A DNA stretch of 64,000 bases, taken from contig NZ_LT707409.1 in the NCBI RefSeq assembly GCF_900156875.1, positions 268,008-332,007 on the forward strand. The letters are read 5' to 3'. Origin of the DNA: Robertmurraya dakarensis. GTDB lineage: Bacteria > Bacillota > Bacilli > Bacillales > Cytobacillaceae. This document shows positions 7,592 to 16,814 of the stretch, in pieces. Position 1 is the stretch's first letter; each line of letters starts with the position of its first letter. A model generated the notes under the pieces. The model did no database searches. It saw only the letters and a list, made by a program, of their open reading frames with translations, and was not told the origin of the DNA. The position numbers and the translations under genes are program-made.

Positions 7592-8671
7592 ATGAAATAT
7601 CGTATGAACTATTTTAAGAAATTACCAGCTTTAACATTCTTTATGCTGCTGGCTGTGCTGATGCTTGCGGCATGCAGCGGAGGGGGAGAAAAGGCAAATT
7701 CTGGTGGAGATGGAGAAGGGGCTGGTGAAGAAGAAACATATAAACTCAGATTTAACTCACAAGTTCCTCCTTCTGTTGAAGGGTCTCCTACTTATATTGC
7801 ACAAGAGGTTTTTGCTGATATGGTAGAAGAAAGAACAAACGGCCGGGTGGAGATTGAGATCTTCTATAATAACCAGTTGGCCGGTCAAGCGGAATCCTTA
7901 GATGCATTAGCACGCGGAACGATTGATTTGCAGTTTTCTCCGCCGATTGCATGGGCCGATAAAATCCCTGAAGGAAACTGGTCTTCGATGCCATATGCAT
8001 GGAAATCTGAGGAGCATGTACTGCACTTGCTTCGCGAAACGGAATTCGGTGAACTGTATGACCAAGCTTTAGAGGAATATGGTGTGAAAACATTACACTA
8101 CTATTTTAGTGCCGGAGCTGGTTATCTCTCTAATGCACCAATTGCAAAGCCTGAAGATTTAAAAGGAAAGGTAGTGAACTCTTTAGGTCTAGCAAATGAA
8201 TTTTATAAGGCAACCGGGTCAGGACTAGCAAGTATTCCTTTTGCTGATTATTACGAAGGTTTGCTTCGCGGAACGATTGATGTGGTCATGTTCCCTTATT
8301 ATTCCCTAGAGACGATGAAACTTTCAGAAGTAGTAGATTATATTTCCGTACCAGGAGTGAATAATCCTTCTATAGGGATCGTCGCGGTTAGCCTTAAAAC
8401 TTGGGAAAAACTTCCTAAAGACTTACAAGACATTATTCAGGAAGTATCATTAGAAATAGAACAAATGGGAGTACCCGCCTCAAAAGCATTTACAGAGAGA
8501 GGAATTGAATACGGAAAAGAACAAGGTGTCGAGGTTATAGAAATGTCTGACGAAGATTATCAAGAATTCGTAGAGATTTCCAAAGAAACATACTGGGCAA
8601 AGTTTGCGGAAATGAGTGACCGCACGAAGAAAATGGTAGAAATAGTCGAGGAAAATTTAGACTGGGAATAG
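7592..8671 (+). CDS. Orphan TRAP transporter substrate-binding lipoprotein (DctP family), copy 2
   Basis: This is a 359-residue DctP receptor and a close paralogue of the protein at 2025, with the same length and near-identical blocks such as NGRVEIEIFYNNQLAGQ and ESLDALARGTIDL. The lipobox is LMLAAC. The ribosome binding site AGGGGGG survives in the 15 bp before the ATG. The sequence immediately upstream of position 7569 is IS DNA, so the original promoter and leader (near 3596-3876) are now about 3.7 kb away. Expression would need an outward IS promoter. No DctQ or DctM follows. Confidence 0.88.
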   Translation: MKYRMNYFKKLPALTFFMLLAVLMLAACSGGGEKANSGGDGEGAGEEETYKLRFNSQVPPSVEGSPTYIAQEVFADMVEERTNGRVEIEIFYNNQLAGQAESLDALARGTIDLQFSPPIAWADKIPEGNWSSMPYAWKSEEHVLHLLRETEFGELYDQALEEYGVKTLHYYFSAGAGYLSNAPIAKPEDLKGKVVNSLGLANEFYKATGSGLASIPFADYYEGLLRGTIDVVMFPYYSLETMKLSEVVDYISVPGVNNPSIGIVAVSLKTWEKLPKDLQDIIQEVSLEIEQMGVPASKAFTERGIEYGKEQGVEVIEMSDEDYQEFVEISKETYWAKFAEMSDRTKKMVEIVEENLDWE

Positions 8672-8694
8672 TAATTCCATGATGGTCGCACTGA

Positions 8695-8716
8695 CCCTCG
8701 GTATCACTACCGAGGG
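8695..8716 (+). terminator. 9-bp perfect hairpin after the receptor gene
   Basis: CCCTCGGTA (8695-8703) and TACCGAGGG (8708-8716) form a perfect stem with a TCAC loop 23 bp after the stop. Only a short T stretch (GTTT) follows, so termination may be weak. Confidence 0.5.
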
Positions 8717-8782
8717 GTTTGAAGCCTTTATGACAAAATGCATGCTGCAACCAAAGGGTATTCAATAAGAACGAATGAAAAG

Positions 8783-8828
8783 AGGGATGGTTCTATTGCG
8801 ATAAAACCGGGCAATAGAAACTGTCCCT
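8783..8828. repeat. REP-like imperfect palindrome
   Basis: AGGGATGGTTCTATTGC (8783-8799) faces GCAATAGAAACTGTCCCT (8811-8828). The arms match except for one or two positions. GGGACxGTT...AACxGTCCC dyads of this kind are a common dispersed intergenic repeat in Bacillaceae (from memory). The rest of 8717-9132 shows a TTGACA at 8924 that may belong to the MFS promoter, and nothing else that I can support. Confidence 0.5.
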
Positions 8829-9132
8829 TTGTGATTTAAAGCAGCTTTCTTTTGAAAAAAAGACCAATGTCCTTTGAGAATAAAAACCTCAATTTTTATC
8901 ATAACATGGCGAGTGTAAATTGCTTGACAATGGATTTGAAAAATAAGAGTATTACATATGCAAAAGGTAATTTTTTGATAATCACCGTTATTATGCTTTA
9001 TAAGTTTACTAACAGGAGAGTTTTTGTTAAGTGCAATTGAAATGATGGAGGTATAAGTAAACGAATTTGTGCATTTACTAAATATTGCCTTGAGCATTTT
9101 TTGATTAGTTAGATTAAGCAGGGGGAAAACAC

Positions 9133-10587
9133 ATGGATATGAACGCACAGGTGAAGGAACAAGATGGATCAGGAAGTGAGTTAAAGACTGCTCCCATCAT
9201 CATTTCATTTGTAGTAGCCGGGTTTATAGGTTTGTTTAGTGAAACAGCCTTGAATATGGCATTAAATAATTTAATTACAAGCTTCGGTATACATGAAACG
9301 ACAGCTCAATGGTTAACCACTGGATATTTGCTGACATTAGGGATACTAGTTCCAGTTTCAGGTTTGATACTGCAATGGTTTACGACGAGACAACTATTTA
9401 TTGCATCATTAATTGCTTCCATCATAGGAACTTTTATTGCGGCGATTGCGCCAACTTTTAGTGTTCTCATGATTGCGAGAGTGGTTCAGGCGATTGGAAC
9501 GGCGTTACTCCTCCCGCTTATGTTTAATACCATTCTTATGATTATCCCTCCTTATAAAAGAGGACGTGTGATGGGGGTTATTGGTCTTGTCATCATGTTT
9601 GCTCCTGCAGTAGGACCAACGATCTCTGGATTAATTCTGAAAAGTTTATCATGGCATTGGATTTTCTGGATCTCACTTCCTTTACTAATTGGAGCGCTTA
9701 TTTATGGAATTATTTTCATGGGGAATGTCACAACGCCAACAAAGCCGAAAATTGATATTTTGTCGATCATACTATCAACAATCGGATTTGGTGGAGTCGT
9801 ATTTGGATTTAGTAATGCAGGTGAAGGCGGCGGCTGGGGAAGCCCAACGGTTATTGCTGCAATGGTGGCAGGTGGTGTTGGATTGCTGTTATTTACGATT
9901 CGCCAATTAAAGATGAAGCAGCCAATTTTGGACTTGCGCGCTTTCAAATATCCGATGTTTACAATGGGGTTATTAATGGTCGTAGTTTGTATGATGATCA
10001 TCTTATCTTCCATGATCTTGTTACCACTTTATCTACAAACTTCATTGGCACTCAGCACATTTGCTGCAGGACTGCTGCTATTGCCTGGAGGGATCATTAA
10101 CGGATTACTTTCACCGGTAATGGGCGGATTATTTGACCGTTTTGGACCAAAGTGGTTAGTAATTTCTGGAATCGTCGTCGTGACAGCGGCTATGTTCGGC
10201 TTTTCCACTATTACAATGGAAACAACAGCGCCATTTATTATCGGACTTCATATTGTGACAATGGTGGGAATATCGATGATTATGATGCCAGCACAGACAA
10301 ATGGATTAAATCAATTACCACCAGAACTATATCCACATGGCACAGCGATTATGAATACCTTACAGCAAGTAGCAGGAGCAATTGGCACAGCGGTTGCCAT
10401 TTCAATCTTGTCATCTGGTGCAAACAACTTTATGAGTACAGTAGAAGATAAACAAAACCCTCTAAATCAAGTGCTTGCCTTCACGGCAGGAATTCAAGAT
10501 GCGTTCGTATTTGCGATCGTCGCATCTTTTGTAGGGCTAATCATTTCGTTCTTTATAAAACGAGTGCAAGTTGAACATCAACTGTAA
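9133..10587 (+). CDS. MFS multidrug efflux transporter, DHA2 (EmrB/QacA) family, 14 TM
   Basis: This 484-residue proton-coupled exporter has about 14 hydrophobic segments, the DHA2 topology. The first periplasmic region reads FGIHETTAQWLTTGYLL, typical of this family. RVVQAIGTALLLPLMFNTI and the antiporter motif C equivalent (MFAPAVGPTISGLIL) are present, as is GLFDRFGPKWLVISG in the second half. The start follows an AGGGGG site. No regulator gene adjoins it, and a terminator closes it, so it is a single-gene unit. The substrate cannot be told from sequence. Confidence 0.88.
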   Translation: MDMNAQVKEQDGSGSELKTAPIIISFVVAGFIGLFSETALNMALNNLITSFGIHETTAQWLTTGYLLTLGILVPVSGLILQWFTTRQLFIASLIASIIGTFIAAIAPTFSVLMIARVVQAIGTALLLPLMFNTILMIIPPYKRGRVMGVIGLVIMFAPAVGPTISGLILKSLSWHWIFWISLPLLIGALIYGIIFMGNVTTPTKPKIDILSIILSTIGFGGVVFGFSNAGEGGGWGSPTVIAAMVAGGVGLLLFTIRQLKMKQPILDLRAFKYPMFTMGLLMVVVCMMIILSSMILLPLYLQTSLALSTFAAGLLLLPGGIINGLLSPVMGGLFDRFGPKWLVISGIVVVTAAMFGFSTITMETTAPFIIGLHIVTMVGISMIMMPAQTNGLNQLPPELYPHGTAIMNTLQQVAGAIGTAVAISILSSGANNFMSTVEDKQNPLNQVLAFTAGIQDAFVFAIVASFVGLIISFFIKRVQVEHQL

Positions 10588-10601
10588 GGCATGAAGAACA
10601 G

Positions 10602-10637
10602 ACCTCTTATTCTCTTTGAGAATTAGGGGTTTTTTTA
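10602..10637 (+). terminator. Terminator of the MFS gene
   Basis: ACCTCTTATTCTC pairs with GAGAATTAGGGGT around a TTT loop with one mismatch and a wobble, followed by a run of T. Confidence 0.75.
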
Positions 10638-10783
10638 TATGAACAAAGGCTTGCTTTATCACTAATGGAAAGTGAATACCTAATGAATTCGCAATCCTAT
10701 ATTAACTCTTTTGGGCTAGCCTTCTTCTACCTAAAGGCTTGGAACCTCGAAGTCAGATCTTCATGGTTATTTCTCCTATCAAA

Positions 10784-10800
10784 TATCTGAATATAAGATA
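10784..10800. promoter_or_regulatory. Dyad TATCT-7-AGATA upstream of the IclR gene
   Basis: The arms TATCT (10784-10788) and AGATA (10796-10800) resemble the palindrome at 10879 and may be a second binding site for the same regulator. The remainder of 10641-10870 is AT-rich with no gene visible. Confidence 0.3.
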
Positions 10801-10873
10801 AGATTTTTAAATATAACAAAATATTAAAAATAATTTATTATTTTTGAAAAAATAAAAAATTCTGAAAAATACA

Positions 10874-10903
10874 TTGACTTATCTGATTAGATAATATTAT
10901 AAT
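10874..10903 (+). promoter_or_regulatory. Promoter of the iclR-type gene with an embedded palindromic operator
   Basis: TTGACT (10874-10879) and a perfect TATAAT (10898-10903) are 18 bp apart. TTATCTGATTAGATAA (10879-10894) is an inverted repeat with 6-bp arms that fills the spacer, which suggests autorepression by the IclR protein. Confidence 0.6.
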
Positions 10904-10956
10904 TTTCTTATCATACGGAAAAAGGTCCATATTGTGAAAAAAGGGTGTTGAAAATT

Positions 10957-11715
10957 ATGTCGATTCAATCGCTAGACCGTGCTTTTATGATTATTGAACT
11001 TTTTAAACATACGGATCAAGGCTTAACTGTTAAGGAAATACAAGAATTGTCCTGTTTGCCTAAAGGTACTATCTATCGTTTTCTCTCTGAGTTGGAAAAA
11101 TACGGTTACATTCAGCAAGATAAACGAACAAAGGTTTATTCATTAGGATTGAAACTGCTTGAATTGGGTATGATCGTTTTAGAACAAATCGACATAAGAA
11201 AAAAAGCATTCCCCTTTTTAGAGAAACTGAGATTGTATACAAATGAGAATGTTAACTTAGCAATTCTCGATCGCAATGAAGTGATGTATTTGGAAAGGCT
11301 TGAAAGTGCAAAAATTCTTCGCTTGAGTGTTCGAATAGGTTCAAGAGTTCCAATTTATTGCTCTTCTACAGGAAAAGTGATATTAGCATTCCAATCAGAA
11401 AGTAAAATAATGGATATATTAAATGAGGTTCAATTTGTGCCTTTTACTAGTAGAACAATTTCGGATAAAGGACAGCTAACGGAAGAGTTAAAAATAATAA
11501 GGGAAAAAGGTTACGCAATCAGTGATAGAGAGCTGTTTGAAGATGTAGTGACGGTTGCTGTTCCAATTTTTGATCATATGGGAAATGTCGAAATAGCATG
11601 TAATATATCAACTCCTTATTTTAGATTCGATAAAAATCACTTTGAATCAAACTTTCTCCCCGTTTTAATAGAGACGGGTAAAGAAATATCAAAAGCAATA
11701 GGGTATCGCCAGTAA
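10957..11715 (+). CDS. IclR-family transcriptional regulator
   Basis: This 252-residue regulator has an N-terminal winged helix-turn-helix (SIQSLDRAFMIIELFKHT, then LTVKEIQELSCLPKGTIYRF) and a C-terminal IclR effector-binding domain. The latter includes SRVPIYCSSTGKVILAF, REKGYAISDRE and VTVAVPIFDHMGNV. ATG 10957 is chosen because AAAGGGTG lies 9 nt upstream. A GTG four codons earlier overlaps that site. It heads the cluster of CoA ligases, TRAP transporter and amidases in the same orientation and probably controls it in response to the pathway's acid or its CoA ester. Confidence 0.9.
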   Translation: MSIQSLDRAFMIIELFKHTDQGLTVKEIQELSCLPKGTIYRFLSELEKYGYIQQDKRTKVYSLGLKLLELGMIVLEQIDIRKKAFPFLEKLRLYTNENVNLAILDRNEVMYLERLESAKILRLSVRIGSRVPIYCSSTGKVILAFQSESKIMDILNEVQFVPFTSRTISDKGQLTEELKIIREKGYAISDRELFEDVVTVAVPIFDHMGNVEIACNISTPYFRFDKNHFESNFLPVLIETGKEISKAIGYRQ

Positions 11716-11780
11716 AGGACTAATTGCCAGATAACATTATTGATAATTCATATGATTTAATTTTATAGGGGTGGAATACA

Positions 11781-13328
11781 GTGAATCAGATAGGGTATTT
11801 GATCGAGAGAAGTTCCAGCTATTACAAAGACGACATCGCTGTAATAGACCATGGAAATGGGGTGGAGTATTCGTTTAGAACGGTTAACGAGTATTCCAAT
11901 GCGTTAGCACGAAGGTTGAGTAAATTGGGTTTGGAAAAAGGCGACAGAATTGCCATTATGTGTTTTAACAGTATCGAGTTTATTGTATCAGATTTTGCTC
12001 TAGCTAAAAGCGGATTAGTAAGGGTACCAATTAATCCTTTTTTAGCCAAAGCAGAAGTCGAGTATATTATAAGAGATTCTGGTGCCCGTTGTGTCATTTT
12101 CGACCATCAGTTTACTTCAATTATTAGTGATATCCAAAGGGAGAAAAAGGAAAGTCTACCCTTTTTAATTTCTAATAAAACTAATGAAAATGAATCAATA
12201 GTATATTCTTTAAAAGAAATATTAAAAAATGAGTCCGGAGAAAGCTTTTTAGTTGAAACCTCGAATGAGGATATTTATCAAATATTATATACATCTGGAA
12301 CAACGGGCAAGCCTAAGGGAGCGATAATAAGTTATAAGTCTAGATTAATAACCATTAATAATGTACTAGCTGATGAATTACATATAAAGTCAGGCGACCG
12401 GATGTTGCATATGGCTTCACTATCTCATGGGAGCGGTTCCAAGGTTTTGCCGCATTTTGTTAAAGGGGCAACTAATGTCTTATGTAGAAAGTTTTCACCC
12501 GAATTATTTTTTCAGGTTGTTGAAAAGTATAAAGTAACAACAACTTTCTTAGTTCCTACTATGATTGGTATGTTATTAGACTATGAAGACAGAACGAAGT
12601 ATGATTTTAGTTCATTAGAAACAGTATTATATGCAGCTTCACCAATACCTAAAGAAATGTTAAAAAGGGCATTGGATGTATTCGGGCCTATTTTGGTGCA
12701 GGTTTATGCTTTAACTGAAGCACCAAATCCAGTATTAGTTCTATCAAAGATTGACCATGAACGTAGCGCAAATAGCGGTAAGATCTTAGAATCTGCAGGA
12801 AGAGAAGTAACAAATGTCCGTGTAGATATTTTTGATAATCAAGATAATCCCGTTAATGTAAACGAAATAGGTGAAGTGGTTATTAGCGGAGAACATATAA
12901 TGAGTGGCTATTGGAATAACACTCTTGCTACCTCTGAAACAATTAAAAAAGGGTGGCTTTATACTGGTGATTTGGGTTACAGAGATGAGAAAGGGTATGT
13001 TTTTATTGTAGGCCGAAAAAAAGACATGGTTATTTCTGGTGGCTACAATGTGTATGCTAGAGAAGTCGAAGACATCATCTATAAGATTGAAGGGATACAT
13101 GAAGTGGCTGTGATCGGAGAACCTGATCATAAATGGGGAGAAAAGGTGGTTGCACATCTTGTTTCCAATAAAGTTACAAGTGAAGAGGAGATTATAAATC
13201 ATTGTAAAAAATATTTAGCTAGCTATAAGATCCCTAAAAATATCTACTTTCATCAAACTCTTCCGAAGAATGCTAATGGGAAGATAGATAAAAATAAATT
13301 AAAAGAAAGACATAAAATTAACAATTAA
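11781..13328 (+). CDS. AMP-binding acyl-CoA ligase (class I adenylate-forming), first of two
   Basis: This 515-residue ligase would activate a carboxylic acid with ATP and CoA by way of an acyl-adenylate. The P-loop YTSGTTGKPKGAI is near residue 170, followed by YALTEAPNP (A5-like) and YTGDLGYRDEKGYVFIVGR (A7/A8). The C-terminal Lys sits in PKNANGKIDKNKL. Translation starts at GTG behind AGGGGTGG. It is 65 bp downstream of the regulator and upstream of the TRAP genes. It is distantly similar to the ligase at 19883, so the pathway has two activation steps or two substrates. The acid cannot be predicted. Confidence 0.88.
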   Translation: MNQIGYLIERSSSYYKDDIAVIDHGNGVEYSFRTVNEYSNALARRLSKLGLEKGDRIAIMCFNSIEFIVSDFALAKSGLVRVPINPFLAKAEVEYIIRDSGARCVIFDHQFTSIISDIQREKKESLPFLISNKTNENESIVYSLKEILKNESGESFLVETSNEDIYQILYTSGTTGKPKGAIISYKSRLITINNVLADELHIKSGDRMLHMASLSHGSGSKVLPHFVKGATNVLCRKFSPELFFQVVEKYKVTTTFLVPTMIGMLLDYEDRTKYDFSSLETVLYAASPIPKEMLKRALDVFGPILVQVYALTEAPNPVLVLSKIDHERSANSGKILESAGREVTNVRVDIFDNQDNPVNVNEIGEVVISGEHIMSGYWNNTLATSETIKKGWLYTGDLGYRDEKGYVFIVGRKKDMVISGGYNVYAREVEDIIYKIEGIHEVAVIGEPDHKWGEKVVAHLVSNKVTSEEEIINHCKKYLASYKIPKNIYFHQTLPKNANGKIDKNKLKERHKINN

Positions 13329-13442
13329 TTTCTGAAGATTCCGTCTTCCTATAAAGTAATCCGTAAGTCTATAATCATTGGTTAAAATTATTTTTTAAAA
13401 TAATTTTATATATTTTATTTAGAAATTAAAGGGGTGTGCTGT

Positions 13443-14504
13443 ATGAAGAAAATATTTAGTTTTGTGTTTTTACTGATTTTTGCGAGCGTGGCTGGTTGTT
13501 CACAAGGCGCAGGAACATCAAATGGATCTTCTGAAGGTAGTAATTCATCAAAAGCAGATGTAATAGAATGGGATTTATCATTATGGGGTGGACCTCGTGA
13601 ATGGACTACTACTGTTGAAGATTGGGCAGAAGAAATGAATAAAAGAACCGAGGGACGCTGGAAAATTACCATACACTATGGAGAAGCGATTTCAAGTGCA
13701 ACAGATAATCTACAAGGAATAGAAGATGGACTTTTTGAAGCAGCAGCAGTGGCACCAATGTATACACCCGGTGTTCTGCCGTTAAATGAAGTAATTGGTT
13801 TACCATTTTTATCACCATTAGACCATGAACATTTGAGCCTTTTTCAAAAAGCAGCTTGGGAGCATCCTGCTTTACTAGAAGAACTAGAACAACATAATGC
13901 GGTTCCGTTGTTACACAGTGTACCATCACAATACAATTACACAGGAAAAGTAAAAATAGAAAAAGTTGAAGATTTTGAAGGGGTACGGATTGCTGGTATG
14001 GATGCGTCTCAAGGACGCGTTTTTGAAAAATTTGGAGCTGTTCCTAACCCAATGCCAGCACCAGATTTATACAGTTCATTGGATCGTGGAACAATTGATG
14101 GAGTCATCTTTCCCTATACCTATGGTCATGTAGCTTATGGTTTCCATGAAGTATCAAAATATACCACTACAGGCATAGCTGCGGGTACGCCAGCCAGCTT
14201 CTATATTGCAAATAAGGCAGCATGGGATGCATTACCAGATGATATTAAAGAGATTCATAATGAATATATGAACGATTGGCATAAAATCTCCTCAGCACCT
14301 TATTATGAAGCTGATGAAAAGAATTTACCAATGTTCAAGGAAAACTTAGAGCATACAGAGCTTCCAGAGAGTGAACGCCAAAAGCTATTAGATGCTTCTG
14401 AGGAAATTTGGCAGGAATGGGTTGACAAATATGCAGACAGAGGACCTACTCAAGATATTCTTGATTATATGTTAGAAAAACGCAATGAAATAGCAGGATT
14501 CTAA
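13443..14504 (+). CDS. dctP: TRAP transporter substrate-binding lipoprotein (DctP)
   Basis: This 353-residue receptor has a signal peptide and lipobox SVAGC near residue 18. The mature part has the DctP fold: NKRTEGRWKITIHYGEAIS, LNEVIGLPFLSPLDHEH and YSSLDRGTIDGVIFPYTYG. ATG 13443 is preferred because AGGGGTG lies 6 nt upstream. The GTG at 13434 overlaps that site. It is followed by its own DctQ and DctM genes. It diverges clearly from the orphan receptors at 2025 and 7592, for example in its binding-site region around the conserved Arg/Tyr positions. Confidence 0.9.
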   Translation: MKKIFSFVFLLIFASVAGCSQGAGTSNGSSEGSNSSKADVIEWDLSLWGGPREWTTTVEDWAEEMNKRTEGRWKITIHYGEAISSATDNLQGIEDGLFEAAAVAPMYTPGVLPLNEVIGLPFLSPLDHEHLSLFQKAAWEHPALLEELEQHNAVPLLHSVPSQYNYTGKVKIEKVEDFEGVRIAGMDASQGRVFEKFGAVPNPMPAPDLYSSLDRGTIDGVIFPYTYGHVAYGFHEVSKYTTTGIAAGTPASFYIANKAAWDALPDDIKEIHNEYMNDWHKISSAPYYEADEKNLPMFKENLEHTELPESERQKLLDASEEIWQEWVDKYADRGPTQDILDYMLEKRNEIAGF

Positions 14505-14528
14505 ACCGTATTCAACATTGAAAATACA

Positions 14529-14568
14529 TATAGCACACGGGCACACATTTGTGGGCCCATGTGCTATA
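14529..14568 (+). terminator. 14-bp stem-loop between dctP and dctQ
   Basis: TATAGCACACGGGC (14529-14542) pairs with GCCCATGTGCTATA (14555-14568), with one mismatch. No T-run follows. It probably protects the dctP message 3' end or reduces read-through, giving more receptor than permease, as is common for binding-protein operons. Confidence 0.55.
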
Positions 14569-14617
14569 AAGAGTATACTGGTTGTTCATTGATAATAATT
14601 GAAGGGAGTTGATTATT

Positions 14618-15178
14618 TTGAGTAATTCTCCGAAACAATATAAATCTGGGTTTGAAAAATTTTTGACTTTTATAGAGGATCAGCTAATTTTGCTAGGTTG
14701 TGTTTTTTTATTTATGATGATGCTACTAGTAACAGCAGATGTAACAGGTCGTTATTTTTTTAATAAACCAATAGCAGGCCAAATAGAGATAACAGAAATG
14801 TTTATGGTCTTATCTATATATCTTGGTATGGCTTACACCCAACGTGAGAAAGGGCACGTTGGCATGGATCTTTTTGTAAATAAAGTATTACGAGGCACTG
14901 CTAACAGAATATCAAATTTCCTTGTTCTAATTTTATCATTAATAATAAACCTGTTGATTGCCTATTATTCTTTCACAAGAACGATTACGACCTATCAACA
15001 AGGTGGAGAAAGTATGTATTTAGGAATCCCTATGTGGCCTCTTCCTCTATTTGTTTCTATCGGTTCCATAGTACTTTGTTTACGGTTGATATACGAAAGT
15101 AAAGAAAGTATAACGAAAGACCCCACAGTGGAGACTTACGATCAAAGTATTTATGAGCAAAGTAATAAGAAAATGTAA
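14618..15178 (+). CDS. dctQ: TRAP transporter small permease subunit (DctQ)
   Basis: This is a 186-residue membrane protein with four hydrophobic helices, the DctQ size and topology. Family sequence VTADVTGRYFFNKPIAGQIEITE lies between helices 1 and 2, followed by AYTQREKGHVGMDLF. The start is TTG 14618, set by AAGGGAG 9 nt upstream. It forms the membrane complex with DctM and takes substrate from DctP using the sodium gradient. Confidence 0.9.
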   Translation: MSNSPKQYKSGFEKFLTFIEDQLILLGCVFLFMMMLLVTADVTGRYFFNKPIAGQIEITEMFMVLSIYLGMAYTQREKGHVGMDLFVNKVLRGTANRISNFLVLILSLIINLLIAYYSFTRTITTYQQGGESMYLGIPMWPLPLFVSIGSIVLCLRLIYESKESITKDPTVETYDQSIYEQSNKKM

Positions 15179-15248
15179 ATTACGTATTTAATCTAATATA
15201 AGCGCTTCTTGTGAGTAAGGATGTTAACTATTAATGGAGGTGAACAAT

Positions 15249-16553
15249 TTGACAGATTTTCAGATAGGTTTAATGGGAATGGTTTTGTTAGTTATCTTAA
15301 TACTTCTCTCCATGAGAATTGCATACGCAGTTGCAATTGTTGGTTTATTAGGACTCGTGTTACTTCAAGGGTGGGCACCAGGCACATCCATGCTTGGAAC
15401 CGTCCCGGTTTCAGTAGTGGGAACGTATGCCTACAGTTCGATTCCTTTGTTCGTTCTAATGGGTTATTTCGCTTATTATTCGGGTGTAACAGATGATCTC
15501 TTTGACGTTGCAAAGACTTGGTTTCAACATATCCGTGGAGGTCTACCTATTGCGACAGTATTAGCTAGTGCAGGTTTTGCAGCTGTTTCTGGTTCGAGTA
15601 GTGCGGCTACTAGTGTACTTGGTAAAGTTTCAATACCACAAATGGATCAATCCGGTGTAGATAATAAATTGTCCACGGGAGTAATCGCAATGGGTGGTTG
15701 TTTAGCAGCATTAATTCCGCCTAGTACTATCATGATCATTTACGGTATTATTACGGAGAAGTCAATAGCGGCGATGTTAATTGCCGGAATTATACCAGGT
15801 ATTTTAACAGTTATTATTTATATTTTGATGATCTATATTCGAGTACGTATCAACCCTAATTTAGCACCGATTGCCCCAAAAATGCCTTGGAAGGAACGTA
15901 TTTTATCGCTTCGGAAGACATATGGAATGATTTTACTAGTGATATTAGTAATCGGAGGAATTTATTTAGGGATCTTTACCCCTACAGAAGCAGCTGGTGT
16001 TGGTGCGTTTGGTGCACTAGTACTAGGATTAATTTTAAGAAAAATCAAACTTAAAGAGATTAAAATCTCTTTAATCGAAACTATCAAAACTAGTGCAATG
16101 ATATTTGCGATCATGATCGGGATATCGATGTTTATTCGCTTCTTAGCTCTATCAGGATTAGCATCATTCTTAAAAGATACAGTAACGAATTTGCCTGTTG
16201 CACCAATTTACATTTTAATCGTTATGCTATTAATATATTTAATTTTGGGAATGTTTATGGATGCAGTCAGTATGATGATGTTAACTCTGCCAATTTTTTT
16301 CCCAATTGTTGATGCTCTAGGTTTTCATGCAATATGGTTCGGGATTATTGTTGTAAAAATGGCAGAGATCGGATTGGTTACCCCACCTGTTGGACTCAAC
16401 TGTTTTATTGTAAAAGGAGTAGCTCCAAAGGTTCCACTTGGTGAAATATTCAAAGGTGTTGTGCCTTTTATTGCAGCAGAATTTGTCGTGGTCGCAATTC
16501 TAATCGCTTTCCCAGAAATAGTCACATTTTTACCAGATCTACTGAAAAACTAA
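15249..16553 (+). CDS. dctM: TRAP transporter large permease subunit (DctM)
   Basis: This 434-residue protein of about 12 membrane segments is the transport subunit of the TRAP system. Typical sequence includes SSIPLFVLMGYFAYYSG, FAAVSGSSSAATSVLGKV, ALIPPSTIMIIYGIITE and GLVTPPVGLNCFIVKG. The GGAGGTG site is followed 6 nt later by TTG 15249, which I take as the start. The in-frame ATG at 15234 lies inside the ribosome binding site. Its gene lies 70 bp after dctQ. Confidence 0.9.
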   Translation: MTDFQIGLMGMVLLVILILLSMRIAYAVAIVGLLGLVLLQGWAPGTSMLGTVPVSVVGTYAYSSIPLFVLMGYFAYYSGVTDDLFDVAKTWFQHIRGGLPIATVLASAGFAAVSGSSSAATSVLGKVSIPQMDQSGVDNKLSTGVIAMGGCLAALIPPSTIMIIYGIITEKSIAAMLIAGIIPGILTVIIYILMIYIRVRINPNLAPIAPKMPWKERILSLRKTYGMILLVILVIGGIYLGIFTPTEAAGVGAFGALVLGLILRKIKLKEIKISLIETIKTSAMIFAIMIGISMFIRFLALSGLASFLKDTVTNLPVAPIYILIVMLLIYLILGMFMDAVSMMMLTLPIFFPIVDALGFHAIWFGIIVVKMAEIGLVTPPVGLNCFIVKGVAPKVPLGEIFKGVVPFIAAEFVVVAILIAFPEIVTFLPDLLKN

Positions 16554-16628
16554 AGCTATTAATCTTTAAAAGTATAAATTGAACATAACGTAATTCCATA
16601 TTATTTCAAAGAAAGAAAGGTGATTTTA

Positions 16629-16814
16629 ATGAAGGAGGAAATTCGTTCAATTTTGACATTTAGAGGCTTAAATATTCCTAAAAAGGATTATGATACTTTG
16701 TCAGAACGGTGGCAGTATATACTTTCTTTAAGAGGAGAGGTAAAAGACGACAGTCCAAATCCTGCTAATATAGCTTTACGTTATATGGTAGAAAGAGGAA
16801 CTTCAAATGAATAG
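16629..16814 (+). CDS. Small GatC/AtzG-like protein, probable amidase partner
   Basis: This 61-residue protein overlaps the start of the first amidase by 8 bp, so the two are translationally coupled. It has no signal peptide, is largely helical (EEIRSILTFRGLNIPKKDY, LSERWQYILSL) and ends DDSPNPANIALRYMVERG. Small helical proteins of this size accompany amidase-signature enzymes as GatC (with GatA) or AtzG (with AtzE). Similarity here is one of size, position and helical character, so the partner role is an inference. ATG 16629 is preferred, with AAAGGTG upstream. Confidence 0.6.
   Translation: MKEEIRSILTFRGLNIPKKDYDTLSERWQYILSLRGEVKDDSPNPANIALRYMVERGTSNE

Noticed and set aside
8762-9148. 128-codon minus-strand frame upstream of the MFS gene
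   Set aside because: It runs through AT-rich intergenic sequence and the REP-like palindrome, has low-complexity composition and overlaps the MFS start.
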